Shown: positions 1-7,938, counted from the stretch's first letter. The stretch: DNA of 15,529 bases from Chloroflexota bacterium (GCA_030596915.1 JAUVSX010000017.1:1-15529), one strand, 5' to 3'. Program-made: numbers and translations. Notes: generated from the sequence alone by a model not told the origin.

Positions 1-1
1 C

Positions 2-571
2 GTGCTGGCTGACGAGTGTCCCGCCAACAGCCTGAATCTGCGCGGCATAGCCAAAGACCCCGGGCTGCCCATGATGCGCGACGTATACGGTCTTCGATGC
101 GGCGCTATCGCGACCTACCCAATGTACCGGGGCGTCGCCAAGCTGGCCGGTATGGAAGTTCTGCCCACTGGCGACAGCATCGAGAGCGAACTCGCGACCC
201 TGCGCGAGCATTGGGACGCGTTTGACTTCTTCTTCTTCCACATCAAGAAAACCGATAGCCGGGGCGAGGATGGGGACTTCGATGGCAAGGTCGCTGTGCT
301 CGAACACTTTGACGCCGTGCTGCCCGATATGCTGAGGCTCAAACCGGACGTTGTGATCGTCACGGGCGACCATTCGACCCCGGCACTCCTGGCCCAGCAC
401 AGTTGGCACGAGCTACCGGTGCTCCTGTGGTCTGCGTATGTCCGCCCCGACGGTGTTTCGCAGTTCGGCGAGCGGCAGTGTATCGCTGGCGGCCTGGGAC
501 ATATTCACCACACAGATCTCCTGCCACTAGCGATGGCCCACGCCGATCGCCTTTCCAAGTTCGGCGCGTAG
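2..571 (+). CDS. apgM: 2,3-bisphosphoglycerate-independent phosphoglycerate mutase, archaeal (apgM) type, C-terminal part
   Basis: This is the 3' part of a gene that enters from the left edge; 189 residues are visible. The family interconverts 3- and 2-phosphoglycerate in glycolysis and gluconeogenesis, using two metal ions of the alkaline-phosphatase superfamily. Visible family motifs are the HIKKTDSRGEDGDFDGK stretch, the metal-binding VTGDHSTP motif followed by HSWHELPVLL, and the closing block GGLG...LPLAMAHADRLSKFGA, which is the normal C-terminus of the apgM family. The N-terminal catalytic Ser/Asp part lies outside the window, so completeness cannot be judged. The reading frame is intact to TAG at 569-571. 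It is convergent with the sugar isomerase downstream. The family call is firm; distinguishing a true mutase from a related phosphonopyruvate decarboxylase-like member would need the full sequence. Confidence 0.9.
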   Translation: MLADECPANSLNLRGIAKDPGLPMMRDVYGLRCGAIATYPMYRGVAKLAGMEVLPTGDSIESELATLREHWDAFDFFFFHIKKTDSRGEDGDFDGKVAVLEHFDAVLPDMLRLKPDVVIVTGDHSTPALLAQHSWHELPVLLWSAYVRPDGVSQFGERQCIAGGLGHIHHTDLLPLAMAHADRLSKFGA

Positions 572-610
572 GCCAATCGTTGCCCGACATCGCTGGCGTT
601 CGGGAGACGG

Positions 611-638
611 GTCGTCCGATCCAACTGGATCGGGCGGC
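611..638. terminator. Hairpin between convergent genes, candidate bidirectional terminator
   Basis: GTCGTCCGATCC, loop AACT, GGATCGGGCGGC form a 12-base-pair stem (two T-G pairs when read as plus-strand RNA) with a 4-base loop. It lies in the 108-base gap between the apgM stop and the isomerase stop. Neither strand has a clear T-run after the stem, so it is not a classical intrinsic terminator. Its place between two converging genes still suggests a transcription end or 3'-end protecting structure. Confidence 0.5.
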
Positions 639-679
639 TTGGGCTTGGTATGGAGCTTTGGGTCTTCCGGGAATGCCTG

Positions 680-1450
680 CTAAGGAACCACGCTGCGTGC
701 CCCTCGCGCGAAACCCTCGCTGATCAGGTACTCGTAGCTCAGCTCAACGGCCAGCATCATGTCGGTCGCCGACCTATCCAGCTCGACAATCAGCCACTCG
801 GTGTTGGCGCCAGCGGATCGGACGATGCGGCGGAAGTCCATCACACCCTGTCCAACCGGTACCATTGGTGCGTCCTTGAGGGCAGGGCCATCCTTGATGT
901 GGAGCATGGGTACCCGTGCCCCCAGCTCTTCGAGGACAGCAACGGGGTCGCACCCGGCCGTCTTGACCCAGTACGTGTCGATCTGAAAGAAGATCCGTGG
1001 ATCCAGGTGTTCGAGCATAACACGGTAAGCATATTGACCCTCGACGAGACCGAACTCCCACCAGTGGTTGTGGATGCCGAAGGACATGCCGCTGTCATCT
1101 GCCACCAGGTAGGCCTCGTTGAAGACGTCGCACGCCTGCCGAATCAGGTCGATCGTCCCGAAGTGGTCCGGTCCCAGGCCGCTGATGATTCGTGAGCTCC
1201 CGAGCGCCGCAGTCTCATCCAGCACCTGAGATCGCTCGTCTCCCAGCGGCAGGGGAGCGTGCACACTTGGAACCACGAGACCCAACTCCTCGAACAGCTT
1301 GGCGGCACGCCGCGCGCTCGTGCCTAGTGTGCCCAATGCCGGCTCGACCCCGACGTAGCCGATCTCAGCCACACGGCTGGCGGCTGCGGCAAAGTCGGTG
1401 GTCAGAGCCTCCCGAATGGTGAACAGTTGTAAGCCAATTGGCGCGATCAT
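680..1450 (-). CDS. Sugar phosphate isomerase/epimerase, xylose-isomerase-like TIM barrel
   Basis: The product has 256 residues, typical for this family of single-domain TIM barrels (Pfam AP_endonuc_2). Family members isomerise or epimerise sugars or related polyols using a divalent metal. Visible motifs in order: GLQLFTIREAL at 6-16 on the first strand, VHAPLP at 63-68, FGIHNHWWEF at 124-133, FQIDTYWVKTAG at 155-166, LHIKDG at 183-188, VGQGVMDF at 199-206 and WLIVELD at 219-225. The likely metal ligands are E132, D158, H184 and E223. The start ATG at 1450 was chosen because the barrel begins right there and GAGGG at 1458-1462 is a ribosome binding site. The open frame continues upstream to 1795 but that part is unlike a protein and overlaps the divergent ATPase gene. 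The substrate cannot be told; no sugar operon is beside it except the ATPase. Confidence 0.85.
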   Translation of the reverse strand: MIAPIGLQLFTIREALTTDFAAAASRVAEIGYVGVEPALGTLGTSARRAAKLFEELGLVVPSVHAPLPLGDERSQVLDETAALGSSRIISGLGPDHFGTIDLIRQACDVFNEAYLVADDSGMSFGIHNHWWEFGLVEGQYAYRVMLEHLDPRIFFQIDTYWVKTAGCDPVAVLEELGARVPMLHIKDGPALKDAPMVPVGQGVMDFRRIVRSAGANTEWLIVELDRSATDMMLAVELSYEYLISEGFARGARSVVP

Positions 1451-1508
1451 TCGCGATCCCTCGTCTTGCTCTGCTCGTCCTAGGTCGTGGCGGGTCACTG
1501 ATGGCTGG

Positions 1509-1538
1509 ATTATACCGTGTGTCAGCTCTTTCCCGCAA
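1509..1538 (-). promoter_or_regulatory. Candidate sigma-70-type promoter for the isomerase
   Basis: On the minus strand a perfect TATAAT (plus 1509-1514) lies 18 bases downstream of TTGCGG (plus 1533-1538), a weak -35. Transcription would start near 1502 and give a leader of about 50 bases before the ATG at 1450. Confidence 0.5.
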
Positions 1539-1590
1539 CCCGCGCTGGGGTTGCCAAGCGCTCCCGCTACCCGACGTACCCAACATCGAC

Positions 1591-1618
1591 TTGCACCGCG
1601 ATGCCATTCTGGTAGGAT
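1591..1618 (+). promoter_or_regulatory. Weak candidate promoter for the ABC ATPase-rsmG pair
   Basis: TTGCAC (1591-1596) and TAGGAT (1613-1618) are 16 bases apart in the divergent region upstream of the ATPase start at 1722. Both elements match the consensus only partly, so this is a best guess. I see no clear operator in the rest of the 271-base region. Confidence 0.2.
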
Positions 1619-1721
1619 TGCCACCAGAGCGCTGTGCCGCCAGGCAAGCGGCCACATTCGTGGCCCCCCTACGTCGCCCGTAGATTGGCTATCGTCTCTG
1701 TGTCTGGCAGAAGGAAACAGT

Positions 1722-2954
1722 ATGTCTGAGATCCGATTGCGGGACGTGACCAGGAAGTTCGACCACCAGTCTCGGTTCGAGCGCACAGTTGCCACCCGCG
1801 GGCTCCCGGGCGACCAGGTGGACCGTGCCTTCGCGGACCGTGTGGTCGCGCAGCAGTACGCCGAGGGCGCCGGCCGCTCAGCTCACGGTGGCCCGATTAT
1901 GGCCCTTGATCGCGTGAACCTGACTATTCCCAACGGTCAGACTTTCACCGTCGTTGGACCATCGGGGTGCGGCAAGAGCACGCTTCTGCGCGTCGTTGCG
2001 GGGCTAGACACCGGATACACCGGTCAGGTCTTCTATGACGACCAGGACATGGCCAACGTACCACCCAAGGACCGCTTCATCGGTATGGTGTTCCAGAACT
2101 ACGCCCTCTATCCACACTTCGAGAGCGAGGGCAATCTGGCCTTCTTCTTTCGCGTTCGCAAGACTCCGGACGAAGAGGCGAAGGAGCGAATTCGCGCCAC
2201 GTCGGAGATGATGGGCATAGGATTCAAGGAGCTCCTCCAGCGCAAACCCGGCGTGCTATCCGGTGGTCAGCAGCAGCGCGTTGCCATTGCGCGGGCCATT
2301 GTACGCAATCCGCGTCTCTTTCTCTTCGACGAGCCGTTGTCCAACCTCGATGCCAAGCTTCGTACCCAGACCAGGGTCGAGATCAAGCGTCTCCTGCGCC
2401 GCTTCCAGATAACGGCCATTTACGTCACCCACAGTCAGGTGGAGGCCATCTCCCTCGGAGACCAGATCGCCGTGATGCGGGCAGGTCGCGTCGAACAGGT
2501 TGCCCAGTACCGTACGTTGCACGACAGGCCGGCGAATGCGTTCGTCGCTGGTTTCCTGGGCAGGCCCGGCATGAACCTACTCAGCGGCGGAACTGTTGAG
2601 GGCGGCAGCCTGCGCCTGGCGGAGATGGCGGTTCCCCTTCCGGACACGGTCAGGTCGGCGGTCCACGCCGGCCAGGCAGTCACGTTGGGTGTGCGCCCCG
2701 AGGCCGTCCATCTGGCATCCGATGAGGGCCGAGACCCGGAGGGCATCTTCCTTCGTGGGCACGTGGAGGTCGTGGAGCCAGACTACGCCACGCGGACGCA
2801 GATCGTATACGCGCGGACAGGTTCTCTCACTTACGCGGCGCGTGCCCCTTTGGAGTGGTCGTCGGTTCTCAACGTCGGCGATACGGTATCCGTGGAGTTC
2901 CAGCGCGATCAGCTCCGTTTCTTCGACACCGAGAGCGAGCAGCGAATCGGGTGA
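1722..2954 (+). CDS. ABC transporter ATP-binding protein, sugar-importer MalK/UgpC type
   Basis: The 410-residue product is an ATPase that would drive an ABC importer, most likely for carbohydrates, on the inner face of the membrane. Motifs: Walker A GPSGCGKST at 79-87, Q-loop VFQNYALYP at 123-131, signature LSGGQQQR at 179-186, Walker B LFLFDEP at 199-205 with catalytic E204, D-loop SNLD at 207-210, H-loop H237, then a C-terminal TOBE/OB region beginning near GVRPEAV at 323-329. The start ATG follows AAGGA at 1711-1715. Two oddities are visible. Residues 14-60 form a long insertion before the A of ALDRVNL, where MalK proteins have only a few residues. The usual VTHDQ is VTHSQ here. No permease or binding-protein gene is nearby, so it may serve several distant transporters, as MsiK does. 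It probably forms an operon with rsmG. Confidence 0.9.
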   Translation: MSEIRLRDVTRKFDHQSRFERTVATRGLPGDQVDRAFADRVVAQQYAEGAGRSAHGGPIMALDRVNLTIPNGQTFTVVGPSGCGKSTLLRVVAGLDTGYTGQVFYDDQDMANVPPKDRFIGMVFQNYALYPHFESEGNLAFFFRVRKTPDEEAKERIRATSEMMGIGFKELLQRKPGVLSGGQQQRVAIARAIVRNPRLFLFDEPLSNLDAKLRTQTRVEIKRLLRRFQITAIYVTHSQVEAISLGDQIAVMRAGRVEQVAQYRTLHDRPANAFVAGFLGRPGMNLLSGGTVEGGSLRLAEMAVPLPDTVRSAVHAGQAVTLGVRPEAVHLASDEGRDPEGIFLRGHVEVVEPDYATRTQIVYARTGSLTYAARAPLEWSSVLNVGDTVSVEFQRDQLRFFDTESEQRIG

Positions 2955-2964
2955 CTTCGGTCCG

Positions 2965-3702
2965 ATGTCCAGTGAGCACGCGAGGCATGCGCTGGTCGAG
3001 GGTGCCCGAGGACTGGGCATATCACTCAACGAGCGCCATTTGTCGGCCTTCGAGACCTACCACCACGAGTTGATCGACTGGAACCAGCGCTTCAATCTAA
3101 CAGCCGTCACCGATCCTGAGGGGGTCTACGTACGGCATTTCCTCGACTCTCTCTCGTGTCTGAAGGCGGTTCCATCGTCGGAGCTTGCGACCGGCGCCCG
3201 CGTCATTGACGTAGGATCAGGAGCGGGATTTCCGGGCCTCCCGCTCAAGATTGTCTGCCCGGACATGCGCCTGACCCTGCTGGAGGCGACGGGAAAGAAA
3301 GTCAGGTTTCTGGCACATCTCGTCGCAACGATGGGTCTGGAGCGCGTGGCCGTGCTTCACGAGAGAGCCGAAGAACTGGGACGCGCGTCGCGCCACCGCG
3401 AGCAGTATGATTGGGCGCTAGCAAGGGCCGTAGCAGAGATGCCCGTTCTGGCGGAGTATCTGCTTCCCCTGGTGAGGGTGGGGGGGGGTGTGCTGGCACA
3501 GAAGGGCGAGAGAGCGGCCGCGGAAGTGCAGGAAGCCACAGCCGCCATTCGTACGCTTGGTGGGCGGGTGCGCAGGCTGGTGCCCGTCGAAATCCGTGGA
3601 CTGGCAGAGACGCGCTATCTGGTTGTCTTGGACAAGGTTGCAGCGACATCTGACAGATACCCGCGCCGGACGGGCGTGCCGTCCAAGCGGCCGCTGTCGT
3701 AG
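2965..3702 (+). CDS. rsmG: 16S rRNA (guanine-527-N7)-methyltransferase RsmG
   Basis: RsmG (GidB) methylates N7 of G527 in 16S rRNA using S-adenosylmethionine; loss of the enzyme gives low-level streptomycin resistance in several bacteria. The 245-residue length is near the family norm. Visible motifs: FNLTAV at 43-48, RHFLDSL at 57-63, the SAM-binding loop DVGSGAGFPGLPLKI at 82-96, LLEATGKKVRFL at 105-116, ARAVAEMPVL at 153-162 and the terminal YPRRTGVPSKRPL at 232-244. The start ATG at 2965 is where family similarity begins, 10 bases after the ATPase stop. The ribosome binding site is weak, so translation may be coupled to the upstream gene. A run of nine G (3480-3488) encodes the VGGGV stretch and keeps frame. 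It converges on recF with a 14-base gap. Confidence 0.95.
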   Translation: MSSEHARHALVEGARGLGISLNERHLSAFETYHHELIDWNQRFNLTAVTDPEGVYVRHFLDSLSCLKAVPSSELATGARVIDVGSGAGFPGLPLKIVCPDMRLTLLEATGKKVRFLAHLVATMGLERVAVLHERAEELGRASRHREQYDWALARAVAEMPVLAEYLLPLVRVGGGVLAQKGERAAAEVQEATAAIRTLGGRVRRLVPVEIRGLAETRYLVVLDKVAATSDRYPRRTGVPSKRPLS

Positions 3703-3716
3703 CGATCGCTCAAGAG

Positions 3717-4949
3717 TCAACTGGTGGTCACGACGCCCGCCTCAACCTCCCAGACGGCGGCTCGAGCCCGGAACTCAGGGCTGAACATCGCCGGGTCCGT
3801 CGCCGTCAGCAGCGCCTGCTCGACCCCATCGACGCGATCCAGCAGGTAGCGTCTGCGGCTCGCATCCAGTTCGGCGAGCACCTCGTCGAGCAGCAACACC
3901 GGCGTCTCCTGTGTCTGGTCGCGCATCCATTCCATCTGGGCCAGCTTGAGCGCCAGTACCGCGGTGCGCTGCTGGCCGCGCGAGCCGAACGTCCCCAGGT
4001 CCACCGCGTGGGTTCCCTGACTGGGACTGCCGCACACAAATCTCAATTCGTCCCGGTGAGGTCCGACGAGAGTCATGCCTCGCGCGATCTCCTCCGGTCG
4101 GCGTGCCTCCAGAGCTCTGCGATACGCCGCTACCAGGTCTTCGTTCGTCGCGACTGCGTCTTGTCTCTGCTGGACATCGAGCCCCAAGCCCAGTTGGTCT
4201 GCCGATGTCGTGGCCGTTTCGGGATCGAAGTTGGAGACATACGTCAGACGCAACCACTCCAGGCGGCCCGTCAGATCACGATGGATGCGACCCGCCCGCG
4301 CTGATAGCGCAGCCACCACATCGTGGCGGCGCGTGGCGATCAGGGCGCCCTCGTGCGCTAGCGTTTCCTCGAACGGCGCCAACTGGCGCCGGTCGCCCGC
4401 CGCGTCGCGGAGGTGCCGTAGGGTGGCGTTTCGCTGTCGCAGCACGTCAGCGTACCGCGCAACCGCCCGCGCGTACGCGGCGTCGACTTGGCAGAGCGTC
4501 TCGTCGAGGTACCGTCGTCGGCGAGAGGGCGAGCCAGCAATGATATCCATATCCTGGGGCATGAAGAGAACGACGTTGAGCTTGCCCGCCAAGTCTGCGC
4601 GTCGCTTGCGCACGCGGTTCAGGCGGATTGTCTTCTGCATGCGCTCCGTGCCATTCGCCAGGGGCTGCTTCTCGATGACTACTTCGAGCTCTTGGATCCC
4701 GTCACTTCGCTCGACCTCCGCCCACACGCGGGTGTAAGACAGCGCCTCTCTCCCCGTTTGCCACCGCAGGAGCTGCCGGTCCACAGATGTGAGTGGAGAG
4801 GAGCCAGTAGCCAACAGATACACTGCTTCGAGCAAGCTGGTCTTGCCCTGCGCGTTTGCGCCGTGCAGCAGCAGGGGCCGGTCGGGCAAGGTCAGCTCGA
4901 GACGGGAGTAGTTGCGGAAGTTGGTGAGGCTGAGATAGCGGATGCGCAC
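3717..4949 (-). CDS. recF: DNA replication and repair protein RecF
   Basis: RecF is an SMC/Rad50-like ATPase that, with RecO and RecR, loads RecA at single-stranded gaps. The 410-residue product has the usual architecture: start MRIRYLSLTNFRNY, Walker A GANAQGKTS at 30-38, the family-typical FMPQDMDIIAGSPSRRRRYL block at 129-148, MTLVGPHRDEL at 292-302, signature FGSRGQQRTAVLALK at 321-335, and Walker B VLLLDEVLAELD at 351-362. The start codon is GTG at 4949, 8 bases after the S9 peptidase stop, with only a weak ribosome binding site (GGTAGG), so coupled translation is likely. In many bacteria recF sits with dnaA-dnaN-gyrB near the replication origin; here none of those genes is seen and no DnaA-box cluster was noticed. 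Confidence 0.95.
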   Translation of the reverse strand: MRIRYLSLTNFRNYSRLELTLPDRPLLLHGANAQGKTSLLEAVYLLATGSSPLTSVDRQLLRWQTGREALSYTRVWAEVERSDGIQELEVVIEKQPLANGTERMQKTIRLNRVRKRRADLAGKLNVVLFMPQDMDIIAGSPSRRRRYLDETLCQVDAAYARAVARYADVLRQRNATLRHLRDAAGDRRQLAPFEETLAHEGALIATRRHDVVAALSARAGRIHRDLTGRLEWLRLTYVSNFDPETATTSADQLGLGLDVQQRQDAVATNEDLVAAYRRALEARRPEEIARGMTLVGPHRDELRFVCGSPSQGTHAVDLGTFGSRGQQRTAVLALKLAQMEWMRDQTQETPVLLLDEVLAELDASRRRYLLDRVDGVEQALLTATDPAMFSPEFRARAAVWEVEAGVVTTS

Positions 4950-4957
4950 GGCTCGAC

Positions 4958-6910
4958 CTACCGTTGTGGGGCCAGGTTCTCGATGACAACCGGTTCCACA
5001 GGTTCGGCAAGCTCAAAACCGAAGACCTGTGAGTAGAAGTAGAGTTCGGCCTCCAGGCTGCGCTTCAGATTTTCGGCCTTTCGGAAGCCGTGCTGCTCCC
5101 CCTCAAACGGCACGTAGGCCACCGGCATCCCCCTCCGCCTTAGCGCCTCGACCATCATCTCGGCCTGATTGGGCGGGACTACCCTGTCCTCGAGACCCTG
5201 GAAGAAGATGATCGGGCACGACAGCCGATCGACGAAGTGGATGGGAGAGCGTGCCCGGTACAGATCCTGCCGTTGGGGGTACGGACCGACCATTTGGTCT
5301 AGGTAGCGGGACTCGAACTTGTGCGTTTCCTTGGCCAAGGCCTCCAGATCGCTCACGCCGTAGTAGCTCGCACCTGCGGCGAAACGATCGCGGAACGCCA
5401 GAGCGCAAAGCGTCGTGTAACCGCCCGCGCTGCCCCCTCGGATGATGAGCCGGTCCCCGTCAACTTCACCCCTGTTGACCAGGTACAGGGCGCCGTTCGT
5501 ACAGTCGTCCACATCGACGACCCCCCACAGTCCTTTCAGCCGTTCGCGGTAGGCGCGCCCGTAGCCCGTGCTGCCCCCATAGTTGACGTCAAGGACAGCG
5601 ATCCCGCGGCTGGTCCAGTACTGGGTCGAGAGCCGAAGCGTGCTCGAGGTCGATCCCGTCGGGCCACCGTGGCTCACCACCAGCAGCGGGGGGAGCTCAC
5701 CGGCCGGCGCCACGCAATCACGATTCGAGGGAGCGTAGTAGAACGCGTGTACCGTCAGCCCATTCTCCGTCGGAAACTCAATCGCGCGCGGCACCGAGAT
5801 GTACTCCGGATCGACGGTGGCCGCGCTGGACTGCCGCAGCACCTCAAACTCGCGTGTTTCCAGGTCGAGCTGAACCAGCGAGGTGGATTCTGTTGGCGCG
5901 CCAGCCGTGAATACGGCCCGCGATTCTGTCGCCGCGAGGCTGCTTATGTCTGCGTATGGGGCGGGAATCTCCTCGAGGATGCCCGTCTCCGAGTCAACAT
6001 CCGCCAAATGCCACCTGCCGTCTCGGGTGTAGCTACAGACGATGTGGTGCGAAGAGGAGAAAGCATAGGTTGACATGCCGAACACCCACTGAGGGCGTCC
6101 GAATTCCGCCTCCATCCGCGTGAGCGGCTCGGACTCACCGTCGCGCCACCGGTAGATGTTCCACCAGCCGGTTCGATCGGAGACGAAGTGCAGCACTCCA
6201 CCGGGCGACCATTGCGGCTGGAAGATCGACTCAGTGACGCTCCCTGCTACCCATTTCGGCTGAGCTAATGCGCCAGCCGGATCGAACTGAGCGACCCACA
6301 GCTCCGTACCATCCCAAGGCATGTTGGGGTGGTCCCAGGTTAGCCACGCAAGTTGCGAACCGTCCGGGCTGATGCGCGGAGAGGAGTAGAAATCGTTCCC
6401 CCACGCGAGGATGCGCCCTCCTTGGTCCACGTCAATTCCACGCTCGTCGAGGGCAACGATCGCGTTCAGCGGGCCGATGCTGGGATTGGTGTGGTCCTCC
6501 CGGACGAGTATGATGCGGTTCCTCACCCGGTCCATTGCGCCGTCGGCGAACCGGAGTTTCGCCTCCGGTGTGATCGGGCGCGGGGCCGCGCCGCCATCCT
6601 GCCGATACACACGCTGATCGCGGAAGTTAGAGAAGTACACGACGTCTTCCGAAGCGAGGAAAGCACCTCCGCCATACTCGTGCACGCGGGTGCGCGCGTT
6701 GTACGGATGGGGAGTCACATCGGATACGCGGCCGTCTGGCGTGCGCCGTACGATGACCGATCGCCCTCCCTCCGCGGGACGGCTCTCTGCCCAATAGGTG
6801 TTCTCACCGTCAAGCACTACCTCGCCAAATCTGATCATCCCCGAGATGACGAGGTCGGCGGTGATGGGTGACTTCCACGATCCATACGAAGCAACGTGAG
6901 GCTCAGTCAC
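4958..6910 (-). CDS. S9 family peptidase (prolyl oligopeptidase / acylaminoacyl-peptidase type)
   Basis: The 650-residue product has an N-terminal beta-propeller-like half and a C-terminal alpha/beta-hydrolase peptidase half, the normal plan of S9 serine peptidases that cleave short peptides. In the propeller, ISPDGSQLAWLTWDHPNMPWD at about 180-200 resembles a TolB/PD40 repeat, and FQPQWSPGGVLHFVSDR follows. In the hydrolase half are the oxyanion-region HGGPTG at 414-419, nucleophile motif GGSAGG with S494, acid D575 in QGLEDRVVPP, and H607 in EGEQHGF, so the triad is complete. No signal peptide is seen, so it is probably cytoplasmic. I chose GTG at 6910 because AGGAG (plus 6918-6922) lies 7 bases before it; the frame is open further upstream to 7018, but that part looks non-coding. 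It lies 104 bases after psuG and just before recF. Confidence 0.9.
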   Translation of the reverse strand: MTEPHVASYGSWKSPITADLVISGMIRFGEVVLDGENTYWAESRPAEGGRSVIVRRTPDGRVSDVTPHPYNARTRVHEYGGGAFLASEDVVYFSNFRDQRVYRQDGGAAPRPITPEAKLRFADGAMDRVRNRIILVREDHTNPSIGPLNAIVALDERGIDVDQGGRILAWGNDFYSSPRISPDGSQLAWLTWDHPNMPWDGTELWVAQFDPAGALAQPKWVAGSVTESIFQPQWSPGGVLHFVSDRTGWWNIYRWRDGESEPLTRMEAEFGRPQWVFGMSTYAFSSSHHIVCSYTRDGRWHLADVDSETGILEEIPAPYADISSLAATESRAVFTAGAPTESTSLVQLDLETREFEVLRQSSAATVDPEYISVPRAIEFPTENGLTVHAFYYAPSNRDCVAPAGELPPLLVVSHGGPTGSTSSTLRLSTQYWTSRGIAVLDVNYGGSTGYGRAYRERLKGLWGVVDVDDCTNGALYLVNRGEVDGDRLIIRGGSAGGYTTLCALAFRDRFAAGASYYGVSDLEALAKETHKFESRYLDQMVGPYPQRQDLYRARSPIHFVDRLSCPIIFFQGLEDRVVPPNQAEMMVEALRRRGMPVAYVPFEGEQHGFRKAENLKRSLEAELYFYSQVFGFELAEPVEPVVIENLAPQR

Positions 6911-7014
6911 GAACACGCTCCTCTCTTGATGGTACTGGAGTGGTGCTCTTCCGCAGCAACTCATTCCCGGGGTACCGCCCAGGTCTCGGCGATGCGCGCT
7001 TTGCCGGGCAGGCC

Positions 7015-7926
7015 TCAACGGGCACGCGCAATGGCCCTCGCGATCCTCCCGGCAACGTGCGCGTTCGATTCCAGCAGGGACTCGTTGGCACGACGGGCTC
7101 TGCCGCAGCTTAGCTCATCGATCTTCTGCAGCAGGAATGGTGTCAGATCCCTCCCGCTGACGTGTTGGCTGTCCGCCTCGCGGATGGCCCGTGCGATGAG
7201 GTCCTCCGACTCGTCCCAACCGACTTCCTCGCTCTCCGGCACGGGTACGCACACCAGGAGCGCCGCACGCAGACCGAGCGCCACCCGTTCTCGCAGAACT
7301 GCGGCGACGTCCTCTGGCGTGTCCAGCCGAGCGTCAACCGGAAGGCCAGAGCTGCGGCTGTAGAACGCGGGGAAATCATCTGTGCGGAAGCCGACCACCG
7401 GCACCCCGCACGTTTCCAGATGCTCTCGCGTACGTCGAAGATCCAGGATTGCCTTCGCCCCGGAACACACCACAACGATCGGTGTGCTCGCCAGCGCTGG
7501 GATATCTGCCGAAATGTCTTCAGGATGCCCTCGGTGCACGCCGCCGATGCCGCCTGTCGCGAAGACGGAGATGCCTGCGCGGCACGCGAGGGTGATACTC
7601 GCCGCGACGGTGGTGCCGCCGTTGAGGCCCCGACCTACTGCCAGCCCCAGGTCGCGTAGGCTGATCTTGGTGGCCGCGCCACCCGATGCGAGCTGCACGA
7701 CACCGTCACGGGGAGTCCCGACCATCGCGCGCCCATCCAGCACGGATACCACGGCCGGGACGGCGCCCTCGGCGCAAATCGCGGCGGTCATCCTGTCCGT
7801 GATGCGCAGGTTGGCGGGCGATGGGAGGCCGTGTGTGATCAGCGCAGATTCCAGCGCCACCACGGGTGATCCGCTGTCAAGGGCCTGAGCGACCTCGGGG
7901 GCGACGCGAATCCCGTCGGCGTCGAT
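7015..7926 (-). CDS. psuG: Pseudouridine-5'-phosphate glycosidase (PsuG), probable ATC start
   Basis: PsuG splits the C-C glycosidic bond of pseudouridine 5'-phosphate to uracil and ribose 5-phosphate (reversible, Mn-dependent). From the ATC at 7926 the product is 303 residues, close to the family norm of about 310. Visible motifs: PEVAQAL near the N-terminus, PVVALES at 21-27 with E26, ATKISLRDL at 85-93 with K87, GGIGGVHRGHPEDISAD ending at D141, VVCSGAKAILD at 152-162 with K158 (the Schiff-base lysine by comparison with E. coli PsuG), FPAFYSR at 185-191, and N288 in SNAH. A conserved N-terminal segment of 21 codons precedes the first GTG (7863), so the GTG cannot be the natural start. No ATG, GTG, TTG or CTG lies in frame between there and an in-frame TAG upstream. 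The gene starts 10 bases after the M20 hydrolase stop. No psuK kinase gene is adjacent. Confidence 0.88.
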   Translation of the reverse strand: MDADGIRVAPEVAQALDSGSPVVALESALITHGLPSPANLRITDRMTAAICAEGAVPAVVSVLDGRAMVGTPRDGVVQLASGGAATKISLRDLGLAVGRGLNGGTTVAASITLACRAGISVFATGGIGGVHRGHPEDISADIPALASTPIVVVCSGAKAILDLRRTREHLETCGVPVVGFRTDDFPAFYSRSSGLPVDARLDTPEDVAAVLRERVALGLRAALLVCVPVPESEEVGWDESEDLIARAIREADSQHVSGRDLTPFLLQKIDELSCGRARRANESLLESNAHVAGRIARAIARAR

Positions 7927-7930
7927 TGGC

Positions 7931-7938
7931 CCTCTCCT
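7931..7938 (-). promoter_or_regulatory. Ribosome binding site deciding the psuG start
   Basis: AGGAGAGG on the minus strand overlaps the TAG stop of the M20 hydrolase. Its AGGAG core (7934-7938) ends 7 bases before ATC (7924-7926), an ideal spacing. This supports initiation at ATC, possibly helped by terminating ribosomes from the upstream gene. Confidence 0.65.

Noticed and set aside
1451..1795. N-terminal extension of the isomerase on the minus strand
   Set aside because: It overlaps the divergent ATPase start and a perfect TATAAT, while a good ribosome binding site and the first barrel strand support the ATG at 1450.
2596..2964. In-frame upstream extension of rsmG
   Set aside because: It overlaps the ABC ATPase frame by some 360 bases and is low-complexity Arg/Ser-rich; RsmG similarity starts at the ATG at 2965.
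3701..3710. Palindrome AGCGATCGCT at the rsmG stop
   Set aside because: Too short, without loop or T-run, for a terminator; the GCGATCGC core is a common palindrome in GC-rich genomes.
2955..4957. Replication origin near rsmG/recF
   Set aside because: No DnaA-box cluster or AT-rich segment was seen; the gap between the two genes is only 14 bases.
4075..6073. Long plus-strand open frames of up to 250 codons opposite recF and the S9 peptidase
   Set aside because: They lie antisense to genes with complete motif sets and their translations are rich in Arg/Pro/Ser with no family pattern. High GC content explains the lack of stops.
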